A stretch of DNA of 64,000 bases from positions 10,008,427 through 10,072,426 of the forward strand of contig OX442315.1 of the NCBI GenBank assembly GCA_949358305.1. The letters are read 5' to 3'. Source of the DNA: Strigamia acuminata (lineage: Eukaryota > Arthropoda > Chilopoda > Geophilomorpha > Linotaeniidae). The position numbers and the translations under genes were made by a program. How positions within the stretch are numbered: the stretch's first letter is position 1; every line of letters begins with the position of its first letter. Below, piece by piece: positions 38,201-50,700 of this stretch. The notes beneath the pieces were generated by a model, which was not told the origin of the DNA, did not search any database, and worked only from the letters and a program-made list of their open reading frames with translations.

Positions 38201-41200
38201 TTTAATAAGTTGTCAGGTTAAATGAAACCTGTTTGACACCTAGTGGTGACACTTGAAATAAATAAATAAAATGTCAAAATTGTCGCCTTTGTTTTCTTGG
38301 TGATCTGCTCATTTCATCCTCGATAATCTCGCGTGGTCCCATAAACTCGGTTGCCTAGGTGACGCCGTGTCCTAGCAACGGATTCTGGCAATACCAGCAC
38401 TGGGCGAAGTGCGCAGGGGATATCGGGGAGTCACCTTGATCGTCTCGGACCCTTTCGTCGCTTCTTTCAGTCATGTGACGGCCATTTTTAATTATTTTAT
38501 TCATTTCACGTATATATATATATTATATATATTATATATTATAAAAAAAAAAAATTGGAGTTTTTTTTTAATTTTGGTAATTTTAATATGGATTCGCCGA
38601 TTTTTTCGAATTTTCTCAACAATTTCGTGGCGGGTTTGTGCACCGGAAGTGGTGTAAAACGGCTGCCATTGATCGCGGATCCGTGGTACAGGGACAGGCC
38701 GAATTTGATGGAAGTTTGCAAGATGGGACCGGCAGTTTCTCGTTCCAGCACACCGGTAGGAAGTGGATGTTTGTTTGTGTGTCTGTGGATGGGTGCGGAA
38801 TCTGGTGGCGAAATTCTTTTTTTTTTTTATTAAATTTTTTTTTTTTTTTTATTTATTAAATTTTTAATTTTTTTTTTTAATTTTTGGGACAGTTTTTTTT
38901 TTTTATTTTTTTTCATATTTTTTTGATATTGTTTTATTTTTTGGTATTGATTTGGTTCTTTTGTGTCGTTGTTTTAAAGGTCGTTTGTTGTGACGTAGGA
39001 ATTCTCTTGTTTCTATAATGGTTTTCCTGGTTGAGCTAATAATGTTTGATCAGGGGTGTGGTACTGTTTGTGAATTTTAAAAGACACGTTTGAAGGTTAG
39101 AATTTTGTATTGAAAGGGTTGTTATTGGGGGTGGGAGGGAAAAGTGAGAACCGGAGGTCGTAAATTTTGTTTTTATTCGTTTTGTTTGTGTGACAAATTT
39201 TGTATGGATGAAATATTAATTTTTTAAAGATTTTATTTATTTATTTATTTTTTTAATTTAATTTTTTTTTTGGGGGGGGGGGGGTGGGGGTGGGAATTAT
39301 AGGGGTTGATGAGGTTGTGAGTTGATTTGATCGCTCGGAACGACCCCAAGTGAGAAAACGACGGACTGCGATGTAATGGTTGTTACTGCACGGGGAGAGA
39401 GAACCTTGGTTTAACGAACCGTGTGAGAAGGGACAGGGAAAAAGGATTTGTTTTAATGAAATTTCGCTATTTCGAAATGGTCGTCAACTGGTGGGATAAT
39501 CATTTGCTGTAATGAAAATGAAAATCCAATTACGGGGTATCGGGAGTGGAAGTGGAAAATAGAAAACCTGGAAATCGAATTTTCTTGTCATTTTCAGCGT
39601 TTTTATTTTATACTTTGTTGCACTTTTTTCAACTTATTTTGAACTATTTGAACTTTCTTCGACTTTTTTTCGACTTTCTGTACGGTAAAATTGGCGTAGC
39701 TCAAAAACCGCAGATGCTAGGTGTCTGAAAGTTTGGAAACTGTCAGGAAAACACGTTAGGAAGAAGTCGGGTCACTTCATCGAATCCAGTTTCATCGAAT
39801 GGCGGTTTTTTTCGATGAAACGTACCATTTTTTCAAGAAATTCGATGAAACGGTACAAACAGAAAACCCAAAAACCTAACCTAATCTGATCTGACCTAAC
39901 CTAACCTAACCTAATCTGACCTGACCTAACCTAACCTAACCTAACCTGACCTAACCTAACCATGTAGCCACGTGAATAACATCCCCGATGATGGTTGAAA
40001 ATTCGATGAAACGTACCGAGCGGAATTTAATTCGATGAAACGACCCCCGTTTTCCAAAATTTCGAAAAATGAGATAAAATGAGAATTCGATGAAACGGGA
40101 TTCGATGAAGTGATCTGACCTGCGTTAGGAACCCCCAAACCAAGTTTCATCGAAATCATAGCGACGGATCTTGAGATATGGACTTTTTGAACAATAATTT
40201 CTGTATTTTGTGCATTTGTCACTTTTTTTTTTGTAACTTTTTCGACTTTATTTTCAAACCTTTTGCCTTTTTTTCGATTTTTTTCGATTTTTCTCAACTT
40301 TTCCGACTTTTTTTTTTAAATTTTTGTCTTATTCTCGACTTTTTTTCGATTTTTTTTTCGACTTTTTCGACTTTTTTTCAAACTTTTTGACTTTTTTCAA
40401 CTTTTTTTCGACTTTTTCCGACTTTTTCGACTTTCTTTCAAACTTTTCGACTTTTTTTCGCCTTTTTCCGACTTTTTCGACTTTCTTTCAAACTTTTTTC
40501 GACTTTTTTTCGACTTTTTCGATTTTTTTCCGACTTTTTTCGACTTTTCTTTGGTGCTTTCTTTAAATTTGTTTATATTTCATCGTTTCTCCAATGAACA
40601 ATCCTCAACGACACGACACCAAGACACTGCAAAACAAGTGTCCACCAGACTAAAAACACCCAATCAATCCCCCCACAAATAAACTCCGTCAACCATTAAA
40701 CAACAGAGGCAACCAAACACCTGCTCACAAATATCAAATGCAACCGTTTATCCAGCAAACCGAGCTCAACCACTCCGCACTCTCCACCCGCGCCAACACC
40801 TGTCGAAAATTAACTCGCAATTCCACCTCAACTCATCTCTCGCCCAACGAAACCGCACAAACCAACCTGACCTTTCAACAACCCAAACACCATTTTTTCC
40901 CCAAACGACACAAGAACTCCATATAAGGACACCGCGCGTCCGTCCGGCCGACAAAACCCGTTTTCAACTTCACACCAACCTGCGCGCGCACCTGATTGGC
41001 ATGCCGAGCCACGGATGCCCCGCGGGCGAAGCATGGAGGAGCACTTCCGCCCGCTGCGAGAGTGCTGCGCCCTGCGTCGATTACTCCGCATCGGCGCTCG
41101 CAGCTCTGCTCACTCTCCTCTTGACCACTGCGATGGCCATGTACAAGTTCGTCCGCGGCGAGCGACTGTTCGTCCGCGGCACCCGGCAAGGCGACGACGA

Positions 41201-44200
41201 CGAGGCGATGCGCGGCGACGAGGCCGACGACGGCGCGCCCGTCACGACGCTCCACCACAGCGCCGTGACGCGCGAGGCCACGACCGCCGCCACCGCGACC
41301 GCCGCGGCCAACGGTCGCGGCGCGCGCCAGACGGTGTCGAGCAGCAGCAGCTCGTCGAGCCGCACGCGCACCGTCACGCAGCGCGTGGTGAAGAAGACGA
41401 CGACGTTGACGCGCGGCGACCACCGGACGGTGACGGAGAGCTCGAGCATGATGTCCGAGGGGCCGGAGGGACGCGTGTCGGCCAGCTCCAAGTCCAGCTC
41501 GACGTTCCCCAGGGTGACGACGAGTCGCGTGGTGAGGTCCACGTCGTCGTCGTCGGCGGCCGAGCCCGTCACGGTGACGCACTCGAAGGCGGTCACTCGG
41601 AGGTCCACTGAGAGCTCGATGATGAGCAAACGGTCTGATCGGAAACAGGTCGGCCATTTTGGTTTTTGGTGTTTTTTTTTTGTTTTTTTGGTTTTTTGAG
41701 GTGTTGGGTTTGTTTTGGTTGAGGTGGTTTGGTGTTGGATGGGGATTGTGGGAGGAAATGGACCGGAAGTGGGGTGTATTGAGGTGTAACTGGTGATATC
41801 GTTTTGAGGCTTTTATGAGGATGTTTGGCTTGTTTTGTGCATTGGTTTGTTGCGTAAGAGGTGTTGTTTGTGTTGTTTTTTTTATGGGTTTTTGATGTTT
41901 TTTTTTTTTTTAGGGATGTGTTTGGGCGACGGGTTTGGGGTGGCTGCCATGCCGTGGAAGGTCGAGGTGAGGCGGCCGGGTGGTTGGGAAATTTGCGTGG
42001 CCTTGATCTTGCTTGGTTGAATGTTTTTAATTTTTTTTTTTGGAATTTTTTTTTATGGAGGGGGTATTCCTAACATGGTTAGGAATTTTTTTTATTGGTT
42101 TTTGAGAATGACGTAGGGGGATAGGCGTGGTTTGTAGGACCATTTTGCGGCATAGGTGCATTGGGTGTAGGTGGATGATGATGATGATGTAAGAGTGAAA
42201 TTTGTGGTAGTAGGTCATGCCTTAAAGCTTTGATTATCTTTTTTTTTTATCACTGGGTGATTTAAATAAATGTTTTTTTTTTTTTTTTTTTGGAAAATAG
42301 GTTGATGGTATGTGGTAGTTGTTAAATAATTGGGTGTTTTTTTGGAGGGAATTGTGGGTAAATGGTGAAAATATACATTGAGTGTTTTAATGATTGGTAT
42401 TATTTTGCTGGCCTTGTGTGGAGAGTTTTTAATGGATCATTTAGAGTTTCCTTGAAATTGATTTTTTTTTTCAAAATTATTTTTGTAATATTTAAATTAT
42501 AGATATCAATTAAGTAATGGGAGGATCGAGATGAATATTTAAAGGAGAAGGTTGGGTTTAATGGTGGGTTTGAGTTGGCATTGAGTTAAAGGGACAATTA
42601 GGTTTGTTTTTAGACTTCTAAACCTGATGTTTAGAAAGTCTCATGAAACGGTTCTGTCTGTCTGTCCGTCCGTCCGTCCGTCGTCAACGATTCCGCAAAA
42701 ACTATAGCAGCTAGAGCAAAACGGACAACGGCATTAAATTCAGCATGCTTATATTAGTATTGTAAGGTATTTTCAGATTTCTCGGACCTCCGGTTGAATT
42801 AATAAACCGGTTTTAGTGCACTTTTAGCCGTCTAATAATACTACTTCCGTCCTGCACAGGAAGTTGTAACATTGTACTAGCGCCACCTGGCGGATCTCGT
42901 GAGCCATACGTTGCGATACGTTTTCCGCGCAATTTATTTCCCGATTGTAGCAAACCCCGATGCAACAATTCCGCAGCATATCATATCAAATTTTGGTGGG
43001 ATTTTGTTTGTTGTTGCTTTATATTGGCAAAAAAATTTTTTTTTTTAAATTACTTTATTTTCTTTTATTTCGGTGTTTTATTTAGGGACAAAAGGACAGG
43101 GTTTAGAAGTCTAATATGTAATGCTTCCCTGCATTACAAATCCCAGCTTGTTTAATTTTTGTTTTGGATTTTTGTTTTTTAATTTTTGACATGCTTTGTG
43201 TTTGGTGGGATGTGGGGTGGATTAGAATGCTAATGGTGTGGCAGGAGATGTCAATTGAGGGTTTGGTGGTGGTTTGGTTTGTAAATGATCATTTTTGTAG
43301 TTTGTTGTTGTTTTATGAGGAAGTGATTAGATTATTTAGATTGTTTGGCTCAGGAATGTAGGGCTGGAGAGTATGGTTTTGGAACATGGAAATGCTTGTG
43401 TGGTTTTCTCATTTTTAATCCTGAGAGAATTATGTGGTTTAGGGGCTGGTGATTTGGTTGGGAATAGAGAGAAAAACAGGTTTGGTTTTGCTTGACTCTT
43501 ATTATTCAAAATGGTGGACTCCTAAGTGATGTCTTCCCCAAATGGTTTAAAAATATGTTTTATGATTAGACCCCGGATATATATGCAAAATAAATTTCGT
43601 TATATGCTTTTTGCTTAATGCATTTCAAAATGTGTAGCATTTTGTGGAATTAAAATGTATTATCGGATTTTACCGATTAAGGGTCGCCCGCGAATAGTAG
43701 CCGCGGCTGAGACACCAAGAATACCGTATTTTTGCAAAAGCACGATATTGTTTCCGTATTTAACCTCACGAACGTTGTAATGCAGCGGACCAGTAGTTTT
43801 TGTGCCAATATGTTATCGACCAGTATCATATTTTGTCCCAATAAAATAAAGTCTTATGGATTTCTGATCCCCCTCCCCCTCACTGACCACACTGTCTCCC
43901 AGACAGAAACTAAAATCCATATAATAAGATTATGGCAACTTTTTCTCTCTTTTTTTGTGCTTTTTGGTGTAGCAGACACTAATTATACTTATTCTACAGG
44001 GAAAAAGGGGTGTGAGCTGTGAGTATTGAAGTGTTTTCTCTCATCCAACAATTTTGTTAATTTTTTTTTTAAAAGGAAAATAATATGGGTGTTTGTGTGC
44101 TGCTAAGTCATACTTGGAGGGGTCAGTGAACTGCATTTTTCACTTTACCAGCCATTTTTAATACAAAACATGGATTTACTTAGACTTGGGTTGGAATATT

Positions 44201-47200
44201 CTTGTTTGACAACTATGATGGAAGGGTTTTCAAAAATGGCAACCAAATTTATTATTTCAAAGAGCATTTTTTTGTTCACTGTAAATCACTTCCATAAAGA
44301 AGATAAGGAATGAATTTGGTGCTATGTTCTGAACTTCAGAAAAAATACATTGTTTTGTGTTAAATACAATCTTTTCAGCTCAAAATGAATTTCTTTCTCA
44401 TAAAAATGCATTTCTCTATTGCAAATACATTTTTTTTGCTTGTAAAAGTCGTAAAGTTGTTATAACTGGTTATTCACGAGGTCTTCTGACGTAACCCAAG
44501 TAACACAATGAACGATTAATATATTTTTGTTTAATATTGTATCTGCATAAATGCGATGTTAAATCGATCATCTATGCTACTAGGAAAGTACTTCGGGCCC
44601 ACGAAACCTCAATCTTGCCGTGTTCCGTGGCATTTTCCGCTTTCCGTAAAGGAATAAGTCACTTATTCTCATAGTATTGAGTGCATCTTTATCAGTTTTA
44701 AGCCAGTCACTTACCCCTCAGCTAAAACAAGCAAAAGTAATTGGACCAAAACTAACGAAGATTTTTTATAGTTTTCGCGTTACGTCAGAAACACTTAACG
44801 CCTTGTTTTGACTCTACTAGCCACCTTTAAGTGGGAATTACAATGTTCAATTGTGGAAATTACAGAGCAAGAAATTTAATTTTGTGATGACATAATATCT
44901 AGCTCGTAGTTTTTTTTTTAATATATATATTTTTTCCATTTTAAACACTTGAGTTATTGTTTGCTTATGTAACTTTTTATGGATTATCAAATTATGGAGT
45001 TGTGTGCAGTTGGGCCCACACCCTTTTTGAGAATAAATTTTTAGGACCAAATTTAACCCACACAAGCAAGTGCAAGCTAAATGGTTTGAAGAATACTAAT
45101 GTTTGGTTGTGTGTGTGTTGCAAGGTCGTTCACGGTCAAGATAAAAACTTGTTTGATTAATTGAATCCAAGTGATGTAATATCAGCAGCACAGAGTGTCT
45201 TTTTCTGTTTTTGAGAGTAGGGGGAGATGGGGGGTTCTGGCACAGTGGTTTCTTGGTGTTTTTGTGGTTTTTTTTTAATTGTCAACCGCGTTGGCTGTAA
45301 AAATTTGAGTCGGTTTGAGAAGTGGTATTATTTGATGACCAGGAATTACGTTGGTGGCCAATTTGGCCAATTTCACCAACGTAAACAATCAAGGAGCGTC
45401 GTTGCAGTCGAAAGTTGACTCGAATCGCAGGACAGTTTCGGCAAGCATTGGCTGCAGACAGGAGCACTGGATAGGAAGTTAGGTCATTAAATTCCACACA
45501 TACATGTTTGGGAACGAATAGGTGAGGAAATCAAACGGAATTATGGATGTGCAGAAATTTTCGCTTAATTGTTGGAGTTTTCGCTTTATTGTTTAGTTTC
45601 CGTTCGATTGTTAAAGCACTCAGTTGGAGTTTTCGCTTAATTGTTGGAGATTTTGCTTAATTGGTGTAGTTTTAGCTGAATTTACCATGTTTGTGTGTAC
45701 TCAGTTATCTAGAAAATTGAAAATGCGAATATATTTTTCTGGAAAAGTGATCATGTAAACGAAACAGTTTTCCAGAAAAGACGGACTTGTTTGGAAAACT
45801 AAATTCCAGTTGTACGAGGTGGATTTTGGGCGTTTTGCGCATTGAAAACTACATGTAAACACCTGTGCATGGGTAAAAGTGGTACTGACCGTAATGTTTC
45901 GTACTACTTATTAAAAATGGCACCCATTATAAACAAAATGATATATTCCTTTGTTTTATAACAAATTTTAATGCTTCTTGCTCTTGGGAGAAGTTACATG
46001 AACTAAATTTGATTTGTTTAGGGTCTGAAATAAATCGACAACCATTTTGTTGTTCCAAGTAATCAAAATGCATTATGGGTAATTCACATGTTTACCAGAA
46101 AACTAGGCACATGTAAACGCACACAGATATCCGGATAAATAAAATCTGTATTTTAGCTTCTCTGGAAAACTGAGTACATGTAAACGCAGAAATTGTCGCA
46201 GTTTTCGCTAAATTGTCGGAGTTTTCGCTAAATTGTCGGAGTTTTCGCTCAATTGTCGGAGTTTTCGCTCAATTGTCGGAGTTTTCGCTCAATTGTCGGA
46301 GTATTTGCTTAATTGTTGCAAACTAAGCTGCAGTGTTTGGAGGTGCTATTGTTATTGCATTGTTTACCATAACAATTTATGTTTTTATATTGTGTAATTA
46401 ATTGGTGGTTTTCAAGTTAATCTGTTTGGATTGCTGCATGGAGGCACCTGGAGGGTGTACAAGTGGGAGGGGAACTCGAGTTTAGGTATTTTCAACCATG
46501 TTTGGTGTTGGGTGTAGGCGAGGTCTGGCTGGTTGTGCCTGGTCAAATGGACGCGAGCTCACCCACTCAAACCACATTTTAAAGCGACAAGATTTCATGT
46601 GAATTGTGCGAAAGCTGGTTTGTTTGGTTGGTGTTAAAGGATTGGTTAAGTTTGTAATCAGAAACTTGATTTTTACTTTTGGTTTTCAACAATGCAATTT
46701 TGTGTTTTTGGTGATGGAATTTTTGCATTGTGGAAGGAAGTGGTGTGTTATATGAGCGAGTTTTTATTTTGCATTGATTCACTGTAAAGGAAATTGTCTA
46801 TTTAGTTAGTTGGGGACAATTTCTTGGAAATCGTCCTTGAAAGTGTCTTTGAATGCGATGCGTTGGTGGAAAGTTAACCCTAATTGAAGCGAGGTTAACA
46901 TATTTAGCATGGAGAGTAAATAAAAAGATTTTGGGTTTTGGTTGGGAATGGTTTGATTCTATAACAGTTGTTGTCGAGAATGGTCAAGGGGCGGGTTCTG
47001 GAGACCAAAATTTCATTATTTTGAAACAAAAATTTAGATTTGGGCCTAAAAGTTGGGATTTAGGGGCAAAAATTGAGATTTAGGCCAAAAAAATCATTCT
47101 GAGACCAAAAGAATTTATTTTTAGACCAAAAGCAATTTTTTTTTTCTTTTTTTTTTACCTAATAAAACATCAATTTTTTAGCAAAAACAACCAATTTTTT

Positions 47201-47759
47201 AGCAAAATCATCCAATTTTTTAGCAGAAACAATCAATTTTTTAGCAAAATCATTCAATTTTTTTAGCAAAAAGATCCAATTTTTTTAGTAAAAACAACCA
47301 ATTTTTTAGCAAAAACATCCAATTTTTTAGCAGAAACATCCAATTTTTAGGGAAAACCTCTAATTTTGTTGCAAAAACATGTGAATTTTGTGTGTTTGAT
47401 TTTGGGAGAAGTAGGGTTAAAGCCGAGCATCCAAAAGTAAACTGTTCATAGCTGTATCCATGGAAAATTGAATTTCTACACCACCCACATCCAATTAGAG
47501 TACTTTTCAAGGCAGTGCTAGTCTTTGCCACTATATGATCAAGGGTAACATGTGGTTGAATGCAGTTTTGAGGTTAATAATTAAATGCATTGTGTAATAA
47601 TGAAAAATTGAAGGAGGCAAAACAACAACAACAGCTGAGACTTGGGCAGAAGAATTGAGTTTTTGAATGTTTTTCTTGTCAAAGCTTTGATATTGAAATT
47701 GACAGAGTGTACACAATGGATTTCTTGTAGAAGTGAAACTTGACGAAAACTTTAGATAT

Positions 47760-47798
<39 letters not shown>

Positions 47799-50700
47799 TA
47801 TTACAGATTTCAGACATAATGATAAGTGGCCTTCCTGAAGTGACTTCCGCCCGTGAAGCTCTTCTCTTATGGAGTCAGCGTTCCACTGATAGATACCCAG
47901 GTGTAAAAGTGACTGATTTTACCAGTAGTTGGCGAGATGGACTCGCTTTCAATGCCATATTACATAGAAATAGGTAGAGATATGAGTATTTTTGGGGTGC
48001 CATTTGGACGCCAAGAAATTGCAAATTTAACTTTTATTTAATTAATTTTGATATTTTTAATAGACCCGATTTGATTGATTTCCGATCATTGCGTGGACGT
48101 CCTCCGCGCCAAAATTTGGAATATGCCTTTGGTCTTGCAGAAGGAGAATTTGGTGTCACTCGACTTCTTGATCCAGAAGGTAAATTTCAATAAAACAATC
48201 TTGCTACATACCGTACTGCCTCGATTTAACGCCGGGCGTATCTAAACGCCGGGACTCGATTAAACGCCGGTGGCTAAGCGGCGCGTAGTGCACTAAATGC
48301 CGCCGAAAGCCGACCCGCCCGGGAGGGGGTCGGCTCGGAAAAATTAATAAACATTTTCATCATCAAACGTGGTGAACATGAACTTCGTTCAAGTTCATTC
48401 CTAAAAGTGAACGAAGTCCGAATTTATCGTTCATCGGTAGAAGTGAACTAGTTCACGAACTTCGTTCGTTGTATCAAACGCGAACTAATAGTTTGCATTC
48501 GATACAACTCTGTAAGGAAGTACAGTGTACTCTGTAAGGACCGGACTGTGTGGTCCGGACAGGTTCTCTGGACTCACCCTATACCCAGAGAGCCGGTTAG
48601 TCCGGACAACAAATAGCAGATAACCAATCGTAATACCTTGTTCGCACCAGAAAGTTTGGGCTAGCCTAAAGTTTAAATCTAGTTCTGGCCTGATATTAGC
48701 TTAAAAAGTTCAGGCTAGAGTGTTCGCACCAAAAAGTGAAAAGCCACATGTCTAGGCTAGCATGCAGCCAATAGGCAATCAACTGACCATGTTACGCACA
48801 GAATTGTGGGAAGTGACCTTGGCAGTTATCTAGTTCTTTAGCAATTATCTAGTTCACACAACTGGATTAGAATTATCTAGTTTAAACATTTTTAAACTAG
48901 ATAATTTTGGGCTAGATGCGTTTGCACCAACAACCAGAACTAGATTTAAACTTTGGGCTAGCCCAAACTTTCTGGTGCGAACAAGGTATAAGGGGCTTTA
49001 GCTTATTGTACATTCAGGGTGGATTTATAGTTTTTCACACTTCTTGCAGGGAAAAAAGGCCCCAAAATTATGTTTAAATTTTTTTTTTTAAAAAAAAAGT
49101 CTTAAATATGGCTGAGATGGACTTTTAGTGACAATTAGTCACATAGTGATTATATAAGGTCACAGCAGGTGGTTTTCGTTTGAGTTTTTTTTATTGGTTG
49201 GTTGGGTCACCAGGTTAGACCCAGGTGGGGCTAGGTACAGGAGAATTCGCGAGCAAGTGCTGTGTAATAATAAAGGCTAATTTAATACACTTTGGTGTGG
49301 CTTCAATCAAGGTGACCTTGGTGATTCCCAAGAAGAGTAAAATAAATTTAACTCAAACCTGTAGTCAAACCTGAATATTTGCTCGTTAACTTGGCCATTT
49401 TTTGTGTTTACAAATGAATTGGAAAGTGGATCTTAATTTTTTTCCTGCAAAATTAAAGACACTGCATATTTGGACACGTGTTATGAAATTTAGTCGCCGA
49501 ATTTGTAACGGCCGAACCTTGCTATTGCGAACAGGTTGGGGGAGCAAAAAAGAGTTTGTAATAAGGAGAATTCGTTGTAGTGAATTTTTAGGCCTAATGT
49601 TAGGCTTAATACTGCTAAATAACAACTGGAATTAGAAAATGGTCTGTGGGATGCGCAGTACGAATTTAGCATCAAGATGCCGGGTGCGAACTGTAGGCAT
49701 TGCCACAAAATATAAAGTTCGTAACTTGGGTGTTCGTAAGTTGAGGAATTACTCTAACGAGGAATTTGTAATAACGAAAATTCGTTACAACAAATTCTTA
49801 GGCCTAATATTAGGCTTAATACTGCTAAATAACAACTGGAATTAGAAAATTGTCTACGCAGAATGGGATGCGCGGAACTATTTTAGCATCAAGATGGCGG
49901 GCGCAAACTGTAGGCATTGCCACAAAATACGAAGTTCGTAACTCGGGTGTTCGTAAGTTGAGGAATGACTCTAACGAGGAATTTGTAATGACGAAAATTC
50001 GTTACAACAAATTCTTAGGCCTAATATTAGGCTTAATACTGCTAAATAACAACTGGAATAAGAAAATCGTCTGCGCAGTACGAATTTAGCATCAAGATGG
50101 CGGGCACAAACTTGTGTATTCCCACAAAATATGAAGTTCGTAACTCGGGTGTTCGTAAGTTGAGGATATACTCTAACGAGGAATTTGTTAAAACGGCGTT
50201 CGTAGTAATGTGGTTCAACCTGTACCAGCTGCTTTTAAAACTTTTTTTTTTGTTCCCTTAATTTTTTATTTCTTGTTTGTTTATTTTTTTTTTACGGGTC
50301 AGTGAATCTTGACTCGGATCAATTTCATATTTAGAATAAATAAATGAATAGAGATTGAAAAGAGATAGGCAGGTGTGAATGCACTAGCCAAATTGCTTCG
50401 CGGTTAGTAATCATGGGTTGAATCGTCTGTTTTTGCATGTAATAAGTCTATTAGGATAGAATAATTTGCCCAGTGACTGCATTTTTTTTTACTGTATCTT
50501 GGCATTTCCTGCACGAATATCCAGAAATGTAACATTATTTGCGACGTTTTCAAGCTAAAAAGTGCACAAATTTCCGTATGACAGCGCCATCGTGCGGTCG
50601 TTGTGCGCAGTCGGCGTAATTTGTGTGGATGTTTGTGAGGTTTTAATTGTGAGTGGACGGGCTGTCAAGGTGGTGAAGGAAGATGAGTATTTTCTGGTTG

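Larger units (their letters stand above)
38756..40998 (+). other. Intron segment with low-complexity DNA and TTAGG array
   Basis: Contains T-rich runs (38817-38945), a G-run at 39272-39285, GATTCGATGAAACG repeats (39770-40110), the interstitial CCTAA array (39875-39961) and CGACTTTTTT repeats (40250-40560). Confidence 0.6.
41649..47806 (+). other. Intron segment before the CH2 exons
   Basis: Carries a MITE (42613-43111), a MITE-family fragment (43656-43785), a split minisatellite around an inserted element (45570-46325), a 21-bp minisatellite (47140-47360) and an (ATTT)n microsatellite next to the acceptor. No coding exon was recognised. Confidence 0.5.

Noticed and set aside
40875-41657. 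260-codon minus-strand ORF rich in Arg/Ala/His, and other frames at 41015-41629
   Set aside because: Antisense and alternate-frame shadows of a very GC-rich plus-strand exon; composition alone keeps them open. The plus frame at 41001 has a transmembrane helix and a phase-compatible end.
44470-44780. Possible MITE with CTGACGTAAC / GTTACGTCAG ends
   Set aside because: The inverted similarity is limited to about ten bases and no target duplication is visible.
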